NCBI GenBank assembly: GCA_036245525.1
Contig: BTPG01000003.1
Location: forward strand, 160,317,532-160,381,531
Source: Semisulcospira habei
Taxonomy: Eukaryota; Mollusca; Gastropoda; Semisulcospiridae
Direction: 5' to 3'
Length of the DNA stretch: 64,000 bases
In this document: positions 21,732 to 32,600 of the stretch, piece after piece
Layout of the letters: every line of letters starts with the position of its first letter
Position numbering within the stretch: position 1 is the first letter of the stretch
Position numbers and translations under genes: made by a program
The notes under the pieces: generated by a model
What the model saw: the letters and a program-made list of their open reading frames with translations, nothing else
Database searches by the model: none
What the model was told of the DNA's origin: nothing

Positions 21732-23420
21732 TTACTGAGGCGGGGGCGGAGGCGGGGGCGAGTCAATGAGCCCGACCGCGGCCCGATCTACGGGCACCGC
21801 GGGGCCAAGCAGGGCGAGGGGCGGGGCCGGCCTGAGTAGCCTGGAATGGACGGGCCCGACCTCGTGAAGATCCGACTGTAGGAAAGGAGGGCCTGAAAGA
21901 CCGCTGGGCACGACCCCCGCCGTGCGGGGGGCGCGAAAGCGGGTCGAGGCTGGGTTAGATGCAGGCTTGGGCCACAAGTCCTTGGAAGATTCCTTAATGG
22001 TGTGCCAAGTGTCGCCGAACAGCTGAGGACCACCTAAGGGGGCTTGACGGAGCTGGGTCTTCACTGACAAGGGAAGGTCCGAGCAGAGGCGCAAAAGGGT
22101 ATCCCTCCTCCAGAGGTCGCATTTGGCAGCTGCTGCCCTGGTGGTGGCGGAAGAATGGTAGGCGGACCGGTTGGCCGCTATCAGGATGGACTGCACGTCA
22201 CGAAGCGGGGACTGAGCCTCCAGGTCCCACGTATCCTGTAGGCACTGCAGTGCTGCCTGGGTAGCCAGTTCCAAACCCGAGCACGCCAGCGAGTTCCGCG
22301 CTAAGGAGGCGATCCTGTCGAGAGGCCGAGGCCACGAGTTCTGGACGAGCCTGCGGCCGCCCGCCTGTAGTAAGGCCGCCGCATCCACCGCTGGAAAAGG
22401 TATGGCGAAGGCTTGGGAGTGTCCAGCGTACCAGGCCTGGCGGAAGCTTAAGTTGATTCCCACCGGCGATCGAGCGGCGGTAAAGTATCCCGTGTCGCCG
22501 AAAGCGTCGTTACGCAGCTGGGCGGAGAAGCATCGGTGAGGTCCCGGAAGCCGGCTTGCGGGAGGGACTTGCGGCGCTGGACTTGCCTCTGCGCGTCGAC
22601 CATGGCCGAAGCCTGTCTCTTCGGAGGAGGCGAAGGCGGACAGACGTCGGGCGGTAGGGACTTGGCGATAAGCCTTGAAGCCTCACCCAGAGCTGGACCG
22701 TCTGTGATCCAAGCGAAGGGCCGGCAACGTCTGACGAGGCGGAGGCCGACGCGACAGCGGAAAAGGCGGGAAGGAGAACCAGCCGCCGAGTCCTGCAAGA
22801 AGATCGCCGAGGCCGAGTCCGTCGGATGAAGGCTGAGGACGTCCGGTTCCAAAACTGATCTTCTCGCGGCAAAGACGAAAGGGGCGAGCGGCTACGAGAG
22901 CGCCGCACCGCCGCGCGCGAGGTAGACGCAGCCGCCCGCGGCGCACGCAAAGAGGGGCGCCGCGGCGACGGAGGGACCGTGGCAAAGCGACGGTCCACCT
23001 CGAAGTCGGGATCCGCACGCGGAAGCCGACGTGAGTGACAAATCCGCGATCGGAATACCGAGGAAGTGGCCTGGTCACCCCTGGCCCGCCCGGGAGAACC
23101 GGTGCGAGGGGGGGGGGGGGGGGGGGACCGCCAATAGTCTCCCCTAGCCCGCTCAGGAAAGGCGGAGCAGGGAGGGGACAAATACCGGTTACGCGGCCCC
23201 CCGTCCGATGTTTCGTACCGTGGAGGACGCGCGATGTCACACCGGGCCCGCCTGGTCGATACGAGGCGGGGGAGGGGGGGGGGGGGGGACAGTCTAGGGT
23301 CGCGCCAAGCCCGCTCAGGAAAGGCGGAGCGGGGAGGGGACGATTTATGAGCCCGCTGCCCCAGCTCCGAAGCCTCGGAGCGAGGGGGGGGGGGGGGGGG
23401 GTCGAGGGCCGTCGGTCGAC

Positions 23421-23453
<33 letters not shown>

Positions 23454-24484
23454 CTACGGTCACGCCAAGCCCGCTCAGGCGAAGCGAAGCGAAGCGGGGA
23501 GGGGACCATTATGTGCACGCGACCCCCGCTCCGACTCCTCGGAGCGTGGGGGGCGAGAGTCAACCACACCCCGGGCCCGCCCAGGCGAGACGGGGCGGGC
23601 GGGGGGGGGGGGGGGGGGGAAGAAAGCGAAGCATGCCGTGCCCGTTCGGAAAATACAGAGCGGGGAGGCAGTATTACTAACGGTCTCGTCAGGTTCCGAA
23701 GCCTCGGTGCGTGAGCGAGAGCATTTCTTATCACGTTTACTCTCTTTCTTATGCTTGCGTTCTGTCACCCGTCCCCGCTCCGGAGACCTAGAGCCGGGGG
23801 TGGCCGACGAACGCTCATCTCTCCCAGACCGCTCGCCCGAAGCAGAGCGGGGGGTGGGAACCAAAATGGGCTCAAGCCACGCGCTAACGAAGCAGAGCGT
23901 GGGGAGCGTGACTCCGAAACTCGCCTACCCTGCTCCGAAGACTCGGAGAGGGGAGGGAGAACCTGCGAGGTAACGGTACAAGAAGGGGACTTACCTGTGG
24001 GCCGGAAAGCCCGATGCGCCGAGGGAAGTACGTCCACCCGTGGAGGATCCCGTGGAGACCGAAGCGGGCGAGGGGACCGGTCACGCCTGAAGAAGTCCCA
24101 CCTGCGCGAACACCGGTCTTCCGTCCAAGCGGCGCCACCGTCACACGTTCCGTCCGAAGCACAGCCCGAACACGGCAAGCAAGAGTCGTGTGCATCATCC
24201 GGCCACTGGAAGTCCCCGCACGGCGGCAAGTCTTCGACACAGAAGAAGCCATAAGGCCCTAAACCAACTACGCCGGCGAAGAAAGTCAACCGTGCACAAA
24301 ACAGCCGGGCACAAGTCACGTGCGTCGTCGAACCCCAAGGCCAAGCCAAGGGTGAACTCACAAAGTCAGAGCCGGTAAAACCGGTCAGCGCACAGGTCAC
24401 AATGAGTCCAATTGTCAAAGGAAAAACCACGAATGTAGTGAGTCCAGGGCTGAATCGAAGACTCCAATTCAAGCCCACAGTCAA
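21732..24484 (-). pseudogene. DIRS-B gag-like protein with polyproline repeats
   Basis: The N-terminal portion (24484-23765) contains CGDFQWPDDAHDSCLPCSGC, the Cys/His cluster shared with DIRS-A. The middle (about 23000-23640) consists of repeated modules with a PERAWRD or PGRARGD motif followed by polyproline from long C-runs. The C-terminal portion (22463-21732) holds a conserved helical block (LRDVQSILIAANRSAYHS). Frame changes coincide with the homopolymer runs. The gag role is inferred from place and the shared Cys cluster. Confidence 0.65.
23100..23625. repeat. Tandem modules with long G-runs
   Basis: Five runs of about 15-29 G lie at 23108-23126, 23274-23288, 23384-23401, 23421-23449 and 23601-23619. 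Several are separated by a recurring GCCCGCTCAGGAAAGGCGGA-like block. On the coding strand the runs are poly-C and encode proline. Confidence 0.8.
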
Positions 24485-24552
24485 AAACCACTGAAACCCG
24501 TAGAACGGAGAAAGGCAAAAACTCGACCGTCCCCGGTCGAGCTATGAGTGAA

Positions 24553-24740
24553 ACTGACGAGGTCGCCCTGTGCTCGCCGGGATAGGGTAGTAAGGGGAGG
24601 CCACCCGGGGTCATAGTGCTTGGATCCCCGGTGTCTCCTCCCCAGTTGTGTGCTACACACAATTTTTGCTGAAATCTATAGGCAATAGAGTGTATTCCCA
24701 GATAGTAATGCCATCGGTAATGTATTTTGAAAAAACAAAC
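24553..24740. repeat. DIRS-B inverted terminal repeat, 5' side
   Basis: Reverse complement of the left repeat. The outermost bases GTAATGTATTTTGAAAAAAC match the internal complementary region. Confidence 0.8.
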
Positions 24741-25548
24741 AACTATGATGCATACTTTGAAGAAAAGCACATTTAGCAGGTTTAGCAACCAAGCATTATT
24801 CAGCATAATCTAAACAGCAATATAAATACTCATAACATCATATGTACTAGCATATGAACTGCAGAGTTCATCCTGAAAATGTACGCACGTGGTCATTGGC
24901 CTGCAGAGTACAAATCCAATGGGTCATTTCTTAAATAGGATGAGCCAAACTTGTGTGAGCACCTTCCCACCAACTGCAAAAGGGGGGGCAGGTGTGTGTG
25001 TGTGTGTGTATGTGTTTGTGGTGGGGGGGGGGGGGGGGGCACCTTCTCGCCAGCCGCAGAAATATCGATAAGCAAGGAGTTTCGGGGGAAAAGGGGGGGG
25101 GGGGGGGGGGGGACGTGGGGGAGGGAGGAGGAGAAAAGATGGATGGGCCTTTAGGCTTTAGGAACACATGAAAAAAAAAAAAGAGCCCGTTGCCTACAGA
25201 AACCTATGGGTCATTGACCCCTCACCTCAAAATGTTATGGGTCATTTAAAAAAAAATTATGCGCCAATGGCGCAGGGCGCGCTCCCAAAATGAACCCGGG
25301 AACTGAACCACCAAAAACTGCACAAAAGTTGTGCTGATGTGTGATTCTGGACCTACAGCTTCGAGTTGTAAGATCCAAACTCACAGATGTAAATATATCT
25401 GAGCTGTTCTGTGATTCTGTTTTTAAACCACTCAACAGCACACAAAAGCTATTCAGTAACTTCCAAATAATACACCAAGACAGCACATCCAGAGCTCGGA
25501 CACCACACAAAAATAATAAAATAAAGACAAATCTGGCCATATACTTAC
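24741..25548. other. Sortilin intron 8 sequence with microsatellites
   Basis: No gene. It contains a (GT)n tract near 24990-25012, G-runs at 25023-25039 and 25093-25112, and AT-rich sequence. Open frames here come from simple repeats. Confidence 0.55.
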
Positions 25549-25647
25549 ATCATCAGAATCATCATGGAAACCTCGAACCTGTGGTTTGCTTTGACGAACA
25601 TGTCCGTTCATCACTGTCCCGTTTATTCTTGGTTCCGCAGGCAACTC
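25549..25647 (-). CDS. Sort1: Sortilin exon 8: acidic-cluster tail
   Basis: A 99-nt exon, phase 0 in and out, encodes 33 residues from ELPAEPRING to GFHDDSDD. The acceptor is TTCTGCTTCCAG and the donor GTAAGTAT. GFHDDSDD matches the GYHDDSDE acidic cluster of vertebrate sortilin, which precedes the terminal sorting signal. In the cell this tail would be cytosolic and direct Golgi-endosome traffic. An NGT sequon is present but would not face the lumen. Confidence 0.88.
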
Positions 25648-25962
25648 CTGGAAGCAGAGTCCATTTTTATTTCCAGTACTGAACTGATACATTATTGAAA
25701 GCAGACAATATCAGATTGCTCACTACATTGGTTGTCTCCCTCAATTCGCTAACGCTGTACAGTGTGAGGTAACATAAGAGTAAATGAGGCCAGCAAGAGT
25801 CACAGATCGACAGCAAGAGGCTTTAGATCCTCATGAACCACTGCTGGCTGCTGGTGCTCATGATGACCTATGCATCTTGATAACAGATGGTATGGGCAGT
25901 ATGAAACGGCTTACGAGGATTTATGCTTACACGTATTGCAAAATGGTAGTCTTTGCTATGGA

Positions 25963-26425
25963 AACATTATGAATGACTTCCATTGCTTCAATTCTAAATA
26001 AAAGACATGGCCAAATGAAATGTCTACAAATGCTTATTTCATCATCAGAACATTATGAACAATTTCCATAGCTTCAATTCCAAGTAAATAGTCATGACCA
26101 AATGAAATGTCTACAAATGCTTAATTCATCATCAGAACATTATGAACAATTTCCATAGCTTCAATTCTAAATAAACAGTCATGGCCAAATGAAACGTCTA
26201 CAAATGCTTACTTCATCATCAGAACATTATGAACAATTTCCATAGCTTCAATTCTAAGTAAACAGTCATGGCCAAATGAAATGTCTACAAATGCTTACTT
26301 CATCATCAGAACATTATGAACAATTTCCATAGCTTCAATTCTACATACACAGTTATGCCCAAATTTCGGTATTTTCTTCTTCTTTGTTTTAAATGGGAGG
26401 AATGTCCACAAATGCATACTTCATC
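25963..26425. repeat. 87-bp tandem array derived from the exon 7 donor region
   Basis: Units start near 25963, 26049, 26137, 26223 and 26310. A shorter related copy reaches 26425. On the minus strand each unit contains TCTGATGATGAA followed by a GTAAGC-like donor and ATTTGTAGACATTTC. Exon 7 ends TCTGATGAAGAA, then GTATACATGTGTAGACATTTC, so the array begins with the exon end itself. Two units have lost the GT. Confidence 0.75.
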
Positions 26426-26430
26426 AGATC

Positions 26431-26630
26431 TTAACTCATTTGGCCCCGGCGCCCTACAGTAGGAGATGGACTGACCATGATAATCCAAGGATAGTGCCAG
26501 ATTAGCTTGGCACCTGAAGGCGCTTATCTGGCACTACCCTTGAATTATCATGGTCAGTCCATCTTCCGCAACTGGTAGGTAGTCATTAGGTAACACTTGC
26601 AAAATGTGGGAAATGCGGTCATGGGGTTAA
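26431..26630. mobile_element. piggyBac-like MITE, family M2, in sortilin intron 7
   Basis: TTAACTCATTTGGCCCC at the left and GGTCATGGGGTTAA at the right bound a hairpin core. It sits between exon 7 and the duplicated donor-region array, so it split that array after it formed. Confidence 0.7.
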
Positions 26631-26657
26631 ATGGGAGAAATGTCTACACATGTATAC

Positions 26658-26775
26658 TTCTTCATCAGACGTGTCTCCAAATGCTGCTGAGGGGTCCGTC
26701 AGAGTGCGTTCAATCTCATCATCAACATCTTTGTCAGCATTCTGACTCAGCATGGAGTAACGGTACACCACTTTG
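26658..26775 (-). CDS. Sort1: Sortilin exon 7: tyrosine sorting motif
   Basis: A 118-nt exon: one base completes a codon from exon 6, then 39 codons. The acceptor is GTCTGTGTACAG and the donor GTATAC, a weaker site. It encodes VVYRYSMLSQNADKD and an acidic stretch ending DTSDEE. YSML fits the YxxPhi endocytic signal and aligns with HRYSVLQQHAE of vertebrate sortilin. The second half has no clear counterpart in the short vertebrate tail. Confidence 0.87.
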
Positions 26776-26970
26776 CTGTACACAGACACACATTGACAAC
26801 GGAACTCATTACAGTCATCACACGATGTAACATACTAACACTTCAAAACCAACCTATACTGGTGTCACAATCTAAAGAGAAACCATACTACATTGTACCT
26901 TGCATTTATCATGTCAGTTCTACTTCTAATCTATTTCATTCTGTGGATGCATCTAATTATTTTCAGCACA

Positions 26971-28186
26971 TTAACTCATATCATACTGAGGTGAAAAGCT
27001 TCAAATTTGTACGCTGCCATATGCAAGCTACATTATAGTACTTACAGATATAACTAAAAAGGATATAGACCAATGGCTTTAGTTCAAGGGTGATGCCAGA
27101 ATAGCTTGGTGCCTAGATGTGTGTTACAATTGTGGTTGTGTTGTTCTGTAAGAGCATGTATGTATTGATCGTAGGAAACGATCCGATATTTATTTGAGCT
27201 ATCATGGTTACGTATCACGTACCTTTTCAGTAAGATTCTTTAACGTTCGTGCGTAGAGCAGAATTGGCTTTGTTATGATACGCTAAGATCAGTCCGGAAG
27301 TTTCTAGCAAAGTCGCAAGGAGAATAGCATTCGATTTTTGTGATGCGTAGATTTGCTGAGAATAAACCAGAACGTTCGAGCAAAATCGTGCTGTCTAGTG
27401 ACCTCGCATGTGTGACGTCAAAGTGTAGGCAACATTTTGCAACACAGTAGTAAAGCCACTCTAATATTCATGGTCATAGTTGTTTTCTGTACGCGTGAAG
27501 TTGGCAGCCGGTCAATGTGTATTATGAAAGGTCGTGAACTGTCTGCCATACTCTTGTGCGATGTCATTACACACTGGGATTTGGGGCTGAAATTAGCAGT
27601 CGAATTTTTGTAGACTATTGTAGTTTATTCTAGAAAATTCTTTTTATTTAATATTTATGAGTTTCGGTTACGTGTTCCGTTCTGATTGGTTGCGTTGTGT
27701 GAATTCCTTGGATTATTCTGGAAAGTTTTTATATTATAAAAGATTGTGCTGGGAAGCACGTTTGTACACTGTCAGTTGTAGGGACACAGTTTATCGTAGG
27801 TACATGGCCCGTATAGGGTGTACATTGTGAGAGACGCAGCGTAACGGTGGTGTACGTTGTATGAGAAACGCATTGTGTTGCCAGTGTTGACATTGTATCA
27901 GTGTTGGTGCATTTGGGAAAGCATTGTATGGAGATCGCATCGCTGAAATAAAATATTGTTGGAACTGTTACTCCAGTGTAGTCTACATCCTTAAGCCACG
28001 TGTGACGGGTTGCAGCTGAATGAAGTTTCTTTAAAAAGAACCTTACGTGCGTGCATCTGCTGTGATATCATACTACGACTACGACTCAACACGTAGCAAG
28101 GTGCCAAGCTATTCTGGCACTACCCTTTTAACTATTTTAGTCAAACTTATTTCACACACTGGTGTATTCTGAATGATAAGGGTTAA
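26971..28186. mobile_element. piggyBac-like MITE, family M1, split by a solo LTR-like insert
   Basis: The left half (26971-27113) begins TTAACTCATATCATACTGAG and the right half (28098-28186) ends GAATGATAAGGGTTAA. Joined, they match the ~226-bp copies at 35667 and 60299. The core hairpin is interrupted at its loop by about 980 bp of other sequence. Confidence 0.7.
27114..28097 (+). mobile_element. Probable solo LTR
   Basis: The insert starts TGTGTTACAATTG and ends CTCAACACG. It has a TATA-like ATATTATAAA at 27731-27740 and an AATAAA at 27947-27952, the layout of an LTR with promoter and poly(A) signal. No internal coding region is present. A clean target-site duplication was not found (CTAG at left, GTAG at right), so another element type is possible. 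Confidence 0.45.
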
Positions 28187-28340
28187 TAGGTGTCACATCT
28201 GAGATTTTGAACCTTATGGTCCTCTGTAAGGTCCAAAATCACAGACCAGCACACACATCCAAATAAAAATCTCTTCTTTTTGATGTTGGTTCAAAAGAGG
28301 ATGCAGACTATACTCCAAGAAGAAAGAAGTGAAAACTTAC

Positions 28341-28459
28341 TGTCGTCTCAGGAGCACCATCTTGTAGCCAAAGTAAGAGACAGCCACTGCCATGACAATA
28401 AGAGCGATGGCTACAATGGTGATGACGAGAGTGTTGCTGGAATTCTGTGTCTTGTCTAC
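28341..28459 (-). CDS. Sort1: Sortilin exon 6: transmembrane segment
   Basis: It encodes VDKTQNSSN followed by the hydrophobic span VITIVAIALIVMAVAVSYFG and the basic stop-transfer YKMVLLRR. It is phase 0 in and leaves two bases. The acceptor is ambiguous by one codon (CAG|CAG), so a Gln may be included. The donor is GTAAGT. This single span directly after the ten-cysteine module is the order found in sortilin. SorLA would have many further domains and SorCS a PKD and Leu-rich part. Confidence 0.9.
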
Positions 28460-28628
28460 CTGCTGCACACAACATGGCAAATAATTGGCTTAAATTGGTA
28501 CAAAAGTTTCAGTGATACCACCCACACAGATGTAAGGATATATGTAAATATGGCCCAAATCCAACCTCACTCATACATAGTACTGCTGTGTGCAAGGGCA
28601 ATTATAAAAAGAAAGCAACTGCGTGTAC

Positions 28629-28755
28629 CTTGTCATTGGCGACAGCCTGTGGCTCACTGGGTAAAATCCTGTCACTGCACTCCTTTGTTAGGTTGATGTA
28701 CTGACCAGTCGGCTGGAAACCATCCTTACACACGTCACCTGGAATCTTGCGGTAT
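28629..28755 (-). CDS. Sort1: Sortilin exon 5: end of 10CC module
   Basis: A 127-nt exon encoding YRKIPGDVCKDGF through ECSDRILPSEPQ. Its first base completes a Gly with exon 4, giving GYRKIPGD, identical to the vertebrate sortilin motif at this position. It holds cysteines 9 and 10 of the 10CC module and an N-L-T glycosylation sequon. The acceptor CATGTACAG and donor GTACACG are both usable. The intron to exon 6 is only 169 bp. Confidence 0.9.
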
Positions 28756-28922
28756 CTGTACATGAAAACAATATTATGAACTGATTGTGGCCGAATGTGG
28801 ACCCAGCTACATCTTTCTGCACTGACCTAGGATCAAGAGACAAATTTACCTGTTGTGTCAAAAAAAGTATTGATACCACCACACACAAGCACACAAGATG
28901 TGTGCTGGTCTCCTGAAGGCCT

Positions 28923-29058
28923 TAACCTTTTGGCTGTCAGCAGTGCTTTTTGTCGAGTTGATTCTGACAGCCACAGGATTAACCCTTAGCTTGTCGGTAG
29001 CAGTTTTTGCCGCAATAATTCCTGTAGGAAACAGCTCGACAAAAACCGCTACTGACAT
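28923..29058. mobile_element. Two abutting palindromic TTAA MITEs (M3 and M4)
   Basis: TTAACCTTTTGGCTGTCAGC to the TTAA at 28979-28982 is a shortened M3 copy. TTAACCCTTAGCTTGTCGG to about 29058 is an M4 palindrome. They share the middle TTAA, as at 12819. Confidence 0.55.
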
Positions 29059-29654
29059 GCAAAGATCTGGCACTACCCTTGAATTATCATGGTCAATCCA
29101 CCTCCTGCAACTGTGCTCTCAGTGTTTAGTGCCTTTTTCTTTGGATGTACTGTGTTTTTGTCTGCTGAAAGCTGCTGAGTATTGTATAAGAGTGTGCTGA
29201 TGAGGATTGTATGCTTGTTTTTCGTCGGATGAGGATGCTGTTCGAGTGGTATCGTATTGAATAGTCTTTCGTTTGAATTTGTTTACGCCGCCATCTCTGC
29301 CTCTTCCGCAGCGTGGGTCCGCATTGATCCGCTGGCCTTTTCGCTGCCTTGTTCTATGTCAGTGCTGCGCGCTAGTGGGTAAAGTGTTTACTGTGCGAGG
29401 CTGTCTGCCTTTCGCGGCCACATCTGTTGCTTGATTGTTGTCCGTGTCCCTCGCTCCCCTACCACACTCACACACACACACACCGACCGGCGCACACACA
29501 CACACCGCACACACACACACCTACTGTACATCAGTTTTCTCCCTTGCGTCTCTTCCCTACCGCACTGCTCACACACTTCGGCACACACACACTTACTCAT
29601 ACACCCTGCTGCACCCTCTTCCCGTCTTTCGCTTTCTTGTCCTCACAAATAATC

Positions 29655-32600
29655 ATGCTCATCAGATACACACGCCAACAACTGCTATCTCTACGTCGCC
29701 ATGCCACCCACTCTGCATCTGGTGCCGCCGACAGTGTTGCAGTCGCCTTACGCGGCATCCGATTGCGCAAGAGAGGCCGCAGGGGCGGAATTAGCAGAAG
29801 GCAGGACGCACAAACACACACACTACCACACACTTCTTCATCTCTTCCAATGCCCTTCCACCCCTTCCGCCTCCTCCCCCTTCCTTCCTTCTTCTCCCAT
29901 TTCTTCTCCTCCCTCCCTCATTCACTGCTCCATGCCCTCCTCCGCTGCCCACTCCCCCACCCTCACCCCCCTTCCTCTCCTCACCCCCTCCTCCTTCGCC
30001 TGCTTTCTCCTCCTCCTCCCCTCCTCCCCCTTTTTCCTCCCCGTCACCATCCCCATCCCTCTTCCTCGTCTTTTTCTACTCCCCTTCCTCCCCCTCTCCC
30101 CTCTCCCCACCCCCCTCTCGCATCCTCTTTCTCACCCGGTTATCCTTCCCCGACTGTTCCTCCTCCCCACTCCACCCCTCACTCCTCTTTCCCCCCTCCA
30201 TCCTCTCTCCCCCCTCCCTACCCTCCCTCTCCTCTGTCCTCTTCTTCGTCCGTTTCTTCTCCCTCTGCTGTCTCTTCCAACCTAAAACTGTGTCTATTTA
30301 ATGCCCAGTCTGTCTGCAAAGATGGCAAAGCTGACGTGATTTCCGACTTCATTCTAGACAATGACCTAGATATTGTCGTGATCACGGAAACGTGGCTCCG
30401 CTCGGCTGGCGACGAACCCATCATCGCCAGCGTCACTCCGAGTGGCTACCGCCTGGCCTCCTTCCCGCGCGCTTTCAGAGGGGGTGGCATTGCCATCATC
30501 TACAGGGACTGTCTTTCCGCTCACCTCTCCTTCTCTCAGTCTCTACCTTTTGCTCATCCCTCCTTTGAATCTGTCGAGGCCGTAGCAACACTCCCTGGCC
30601 AGTCCCTCATCTTCTCATGTATCTATCGCCCCCCTCCAAGCTCTCAAAACAAACTCACAAACTCCATGTTCCTCACCGAGTTCGACCTCCTCCTCGAACA
30701 CTACAGCACACGACCCGGAAAACACATCCTTCTAGGCGACTTTAACTTCCACTTTGACAAACCCGACCACCCTGACACAAAACGCCTCTGCACGTCACTT
30801 TTAAACCACAATCTTACACAACACATCACTAAACCCACCCACCGACTTGGCCACACCCTCGACTGGATCATCACCCGCACCTCCGATCAACTCTTTCTCG
30901 ACTCTGACACCTCCTCTGTGCTTCCCTCTGACCACTTCGCTATTCTCGTCTCCCTCAATCTACCTCCCCCGAAAAAAACCAAGCTCGTTGTCTCTCGCCG
31001 CAAACTAAAATCTGTCAACCGCGAGAGCTTCTTCGACGAAGCTGTCGACCTTCTCTCGGACCCCACCCCCTCTCCCGATCTGGCATCCCATTTCGATTCC
31101 TCCCTTCGAAAACTTCTAGACACCCATGCCCCTGTCACCACCTGCTCCATACCCAACCGACTCCCCTCCCCCTGGCTCACTAATGACATAGCTGAGGCCA
31201 AGCGCGAGCGCCGACAAGCGGAACGCCTCTGGCGCTCATCTGACCTCACCGTTCACAGACAGATCTTCCAAACAACCAGATCCAAAGTCTGCAAAATGAT
31301 CTCCGAATCTAAACGCAAACACCTTCAAAACCAAATCCTGGAATCCACCTCTTCCAAAACCCTCTACGCCACCATGAACACACTCCTAGGCACTTCTAAA
31401 GACTCTCCTCTCCCCAACACACACAGCAAAGAAGAACTCCCGTCTGCTTTCTCTACCTATTTTTCGGACAAAATCCAAAATCTGCGCGACACACTCGACA
31501 CCCTGCCTCCTCCGCCTTGCCCTCCCGACCCCACCTTTTCCGGCACTCCCCTCTCGTCCTTCCGCACCGTCTCTCAGGATGAAGTCCTCAAGACCATAAA
31601 GTCCATGCCCTTCAAAACCTGCGAACTTGACCCCCTCCCAGCTTCTCTCTACCGTGACGGCCTTCCAAAACTTCTACCCTTCATTACCGACATCATCAAC
31701 GCATCTCTAGAAAACGGCTCCGTCCCCGATATCTTCAAGTCCGCCATCGTCCGTCCTCTCCTCAAAAAACACAACCTCGACCCAAACGAACTCAAGAACT
31801 ATCGCCCAGTCTCCAATCTCTCTTTCCTGTCCAAGCTTCTTGAGAAGGTTGTTCTCAACCAGCTCAACCTCCATCTCACCGACAACAACCTCCTCAGTCC
31901 ATTCCAGTCTGCCTATCGCAAACATCACAGCACTGAAACAGCCCTTCTACATATCTTAAACGAGCTGCTTCTCTCCACTGACTCTGGCAACATCTCCCTT
32001 CTTACACTACTCGATCTCTCTGCCGCCTTTGACACTATAGACCACTCTATCCTCCTCCACCGACTCCACCACTCCTTTGGCATCACTGACTCTGCTCACT
32101 CCTGGTTTCTCTCCTACCTCTCTGACAGACAGCAGTCCGTCACCATCAACGGCGTCTCTTCCAACCCGGTAACGCTCTCATGCGGAGTTCCACAGGGGTC
32201 CGTCCTGGGCCCGGTCCTTTTCACACTCTACACCTCTCCTCTGTCCAACATCATCCAGTCTCACCGCATACACCACCACCTCTACGCTGACGACTCACAA
32301 CTGCAAGACAAAGACAAACTCGACAACACTCAGTCACTACTGACTCGCACGGCTGACTGCTACAAAGACGTGAAAAACTGGATGACAGCAAACAAGCTGA
32401 AACTGAACGATGACAAAACGGAAGCCATGCTGGTAGGCACTCGCCAAAAACTCTCCCAGCTCCCTCCCTCTCTCCACCTTCAACTCGATAGCACCCCCAT
32501 CTCCCTCTCTGACTCGGCCAAGAACCTCGGCGTCATCCTTGATTCCTCTCTGTCCATGACCAACTTCGTCTCCGCCACGACCCAGGCATGCTATTTCCAC

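Larger units (their letters stand above)
17955..24740 (-). mobile_element. DIRS-like retrotransposon B in the last sortilin intron
   Basis: A 6.8-kb element in the sense orientation of sortilin. It has gag (21732-24484), RT-RNase H (19799-21700) and tyrosine recombinase (18475-19428). Inverted terminal repeats at 17955-18165 and 24553-24740 match over about 170 bp. The internal complementary region is at 18210-18300. Boundaries are set by comparison of both outer ends with that internal region. One SINE-like copy is inserted at 20391-20775. Frames are less damaged than in DIRS-A. Confidence 0.9.

Noticed and set aside
29427..29654. His/Thr-rich N terminus of the long L2-like frame
   Set aside because: It translates CA repeats upstream of a far better start at 29655.
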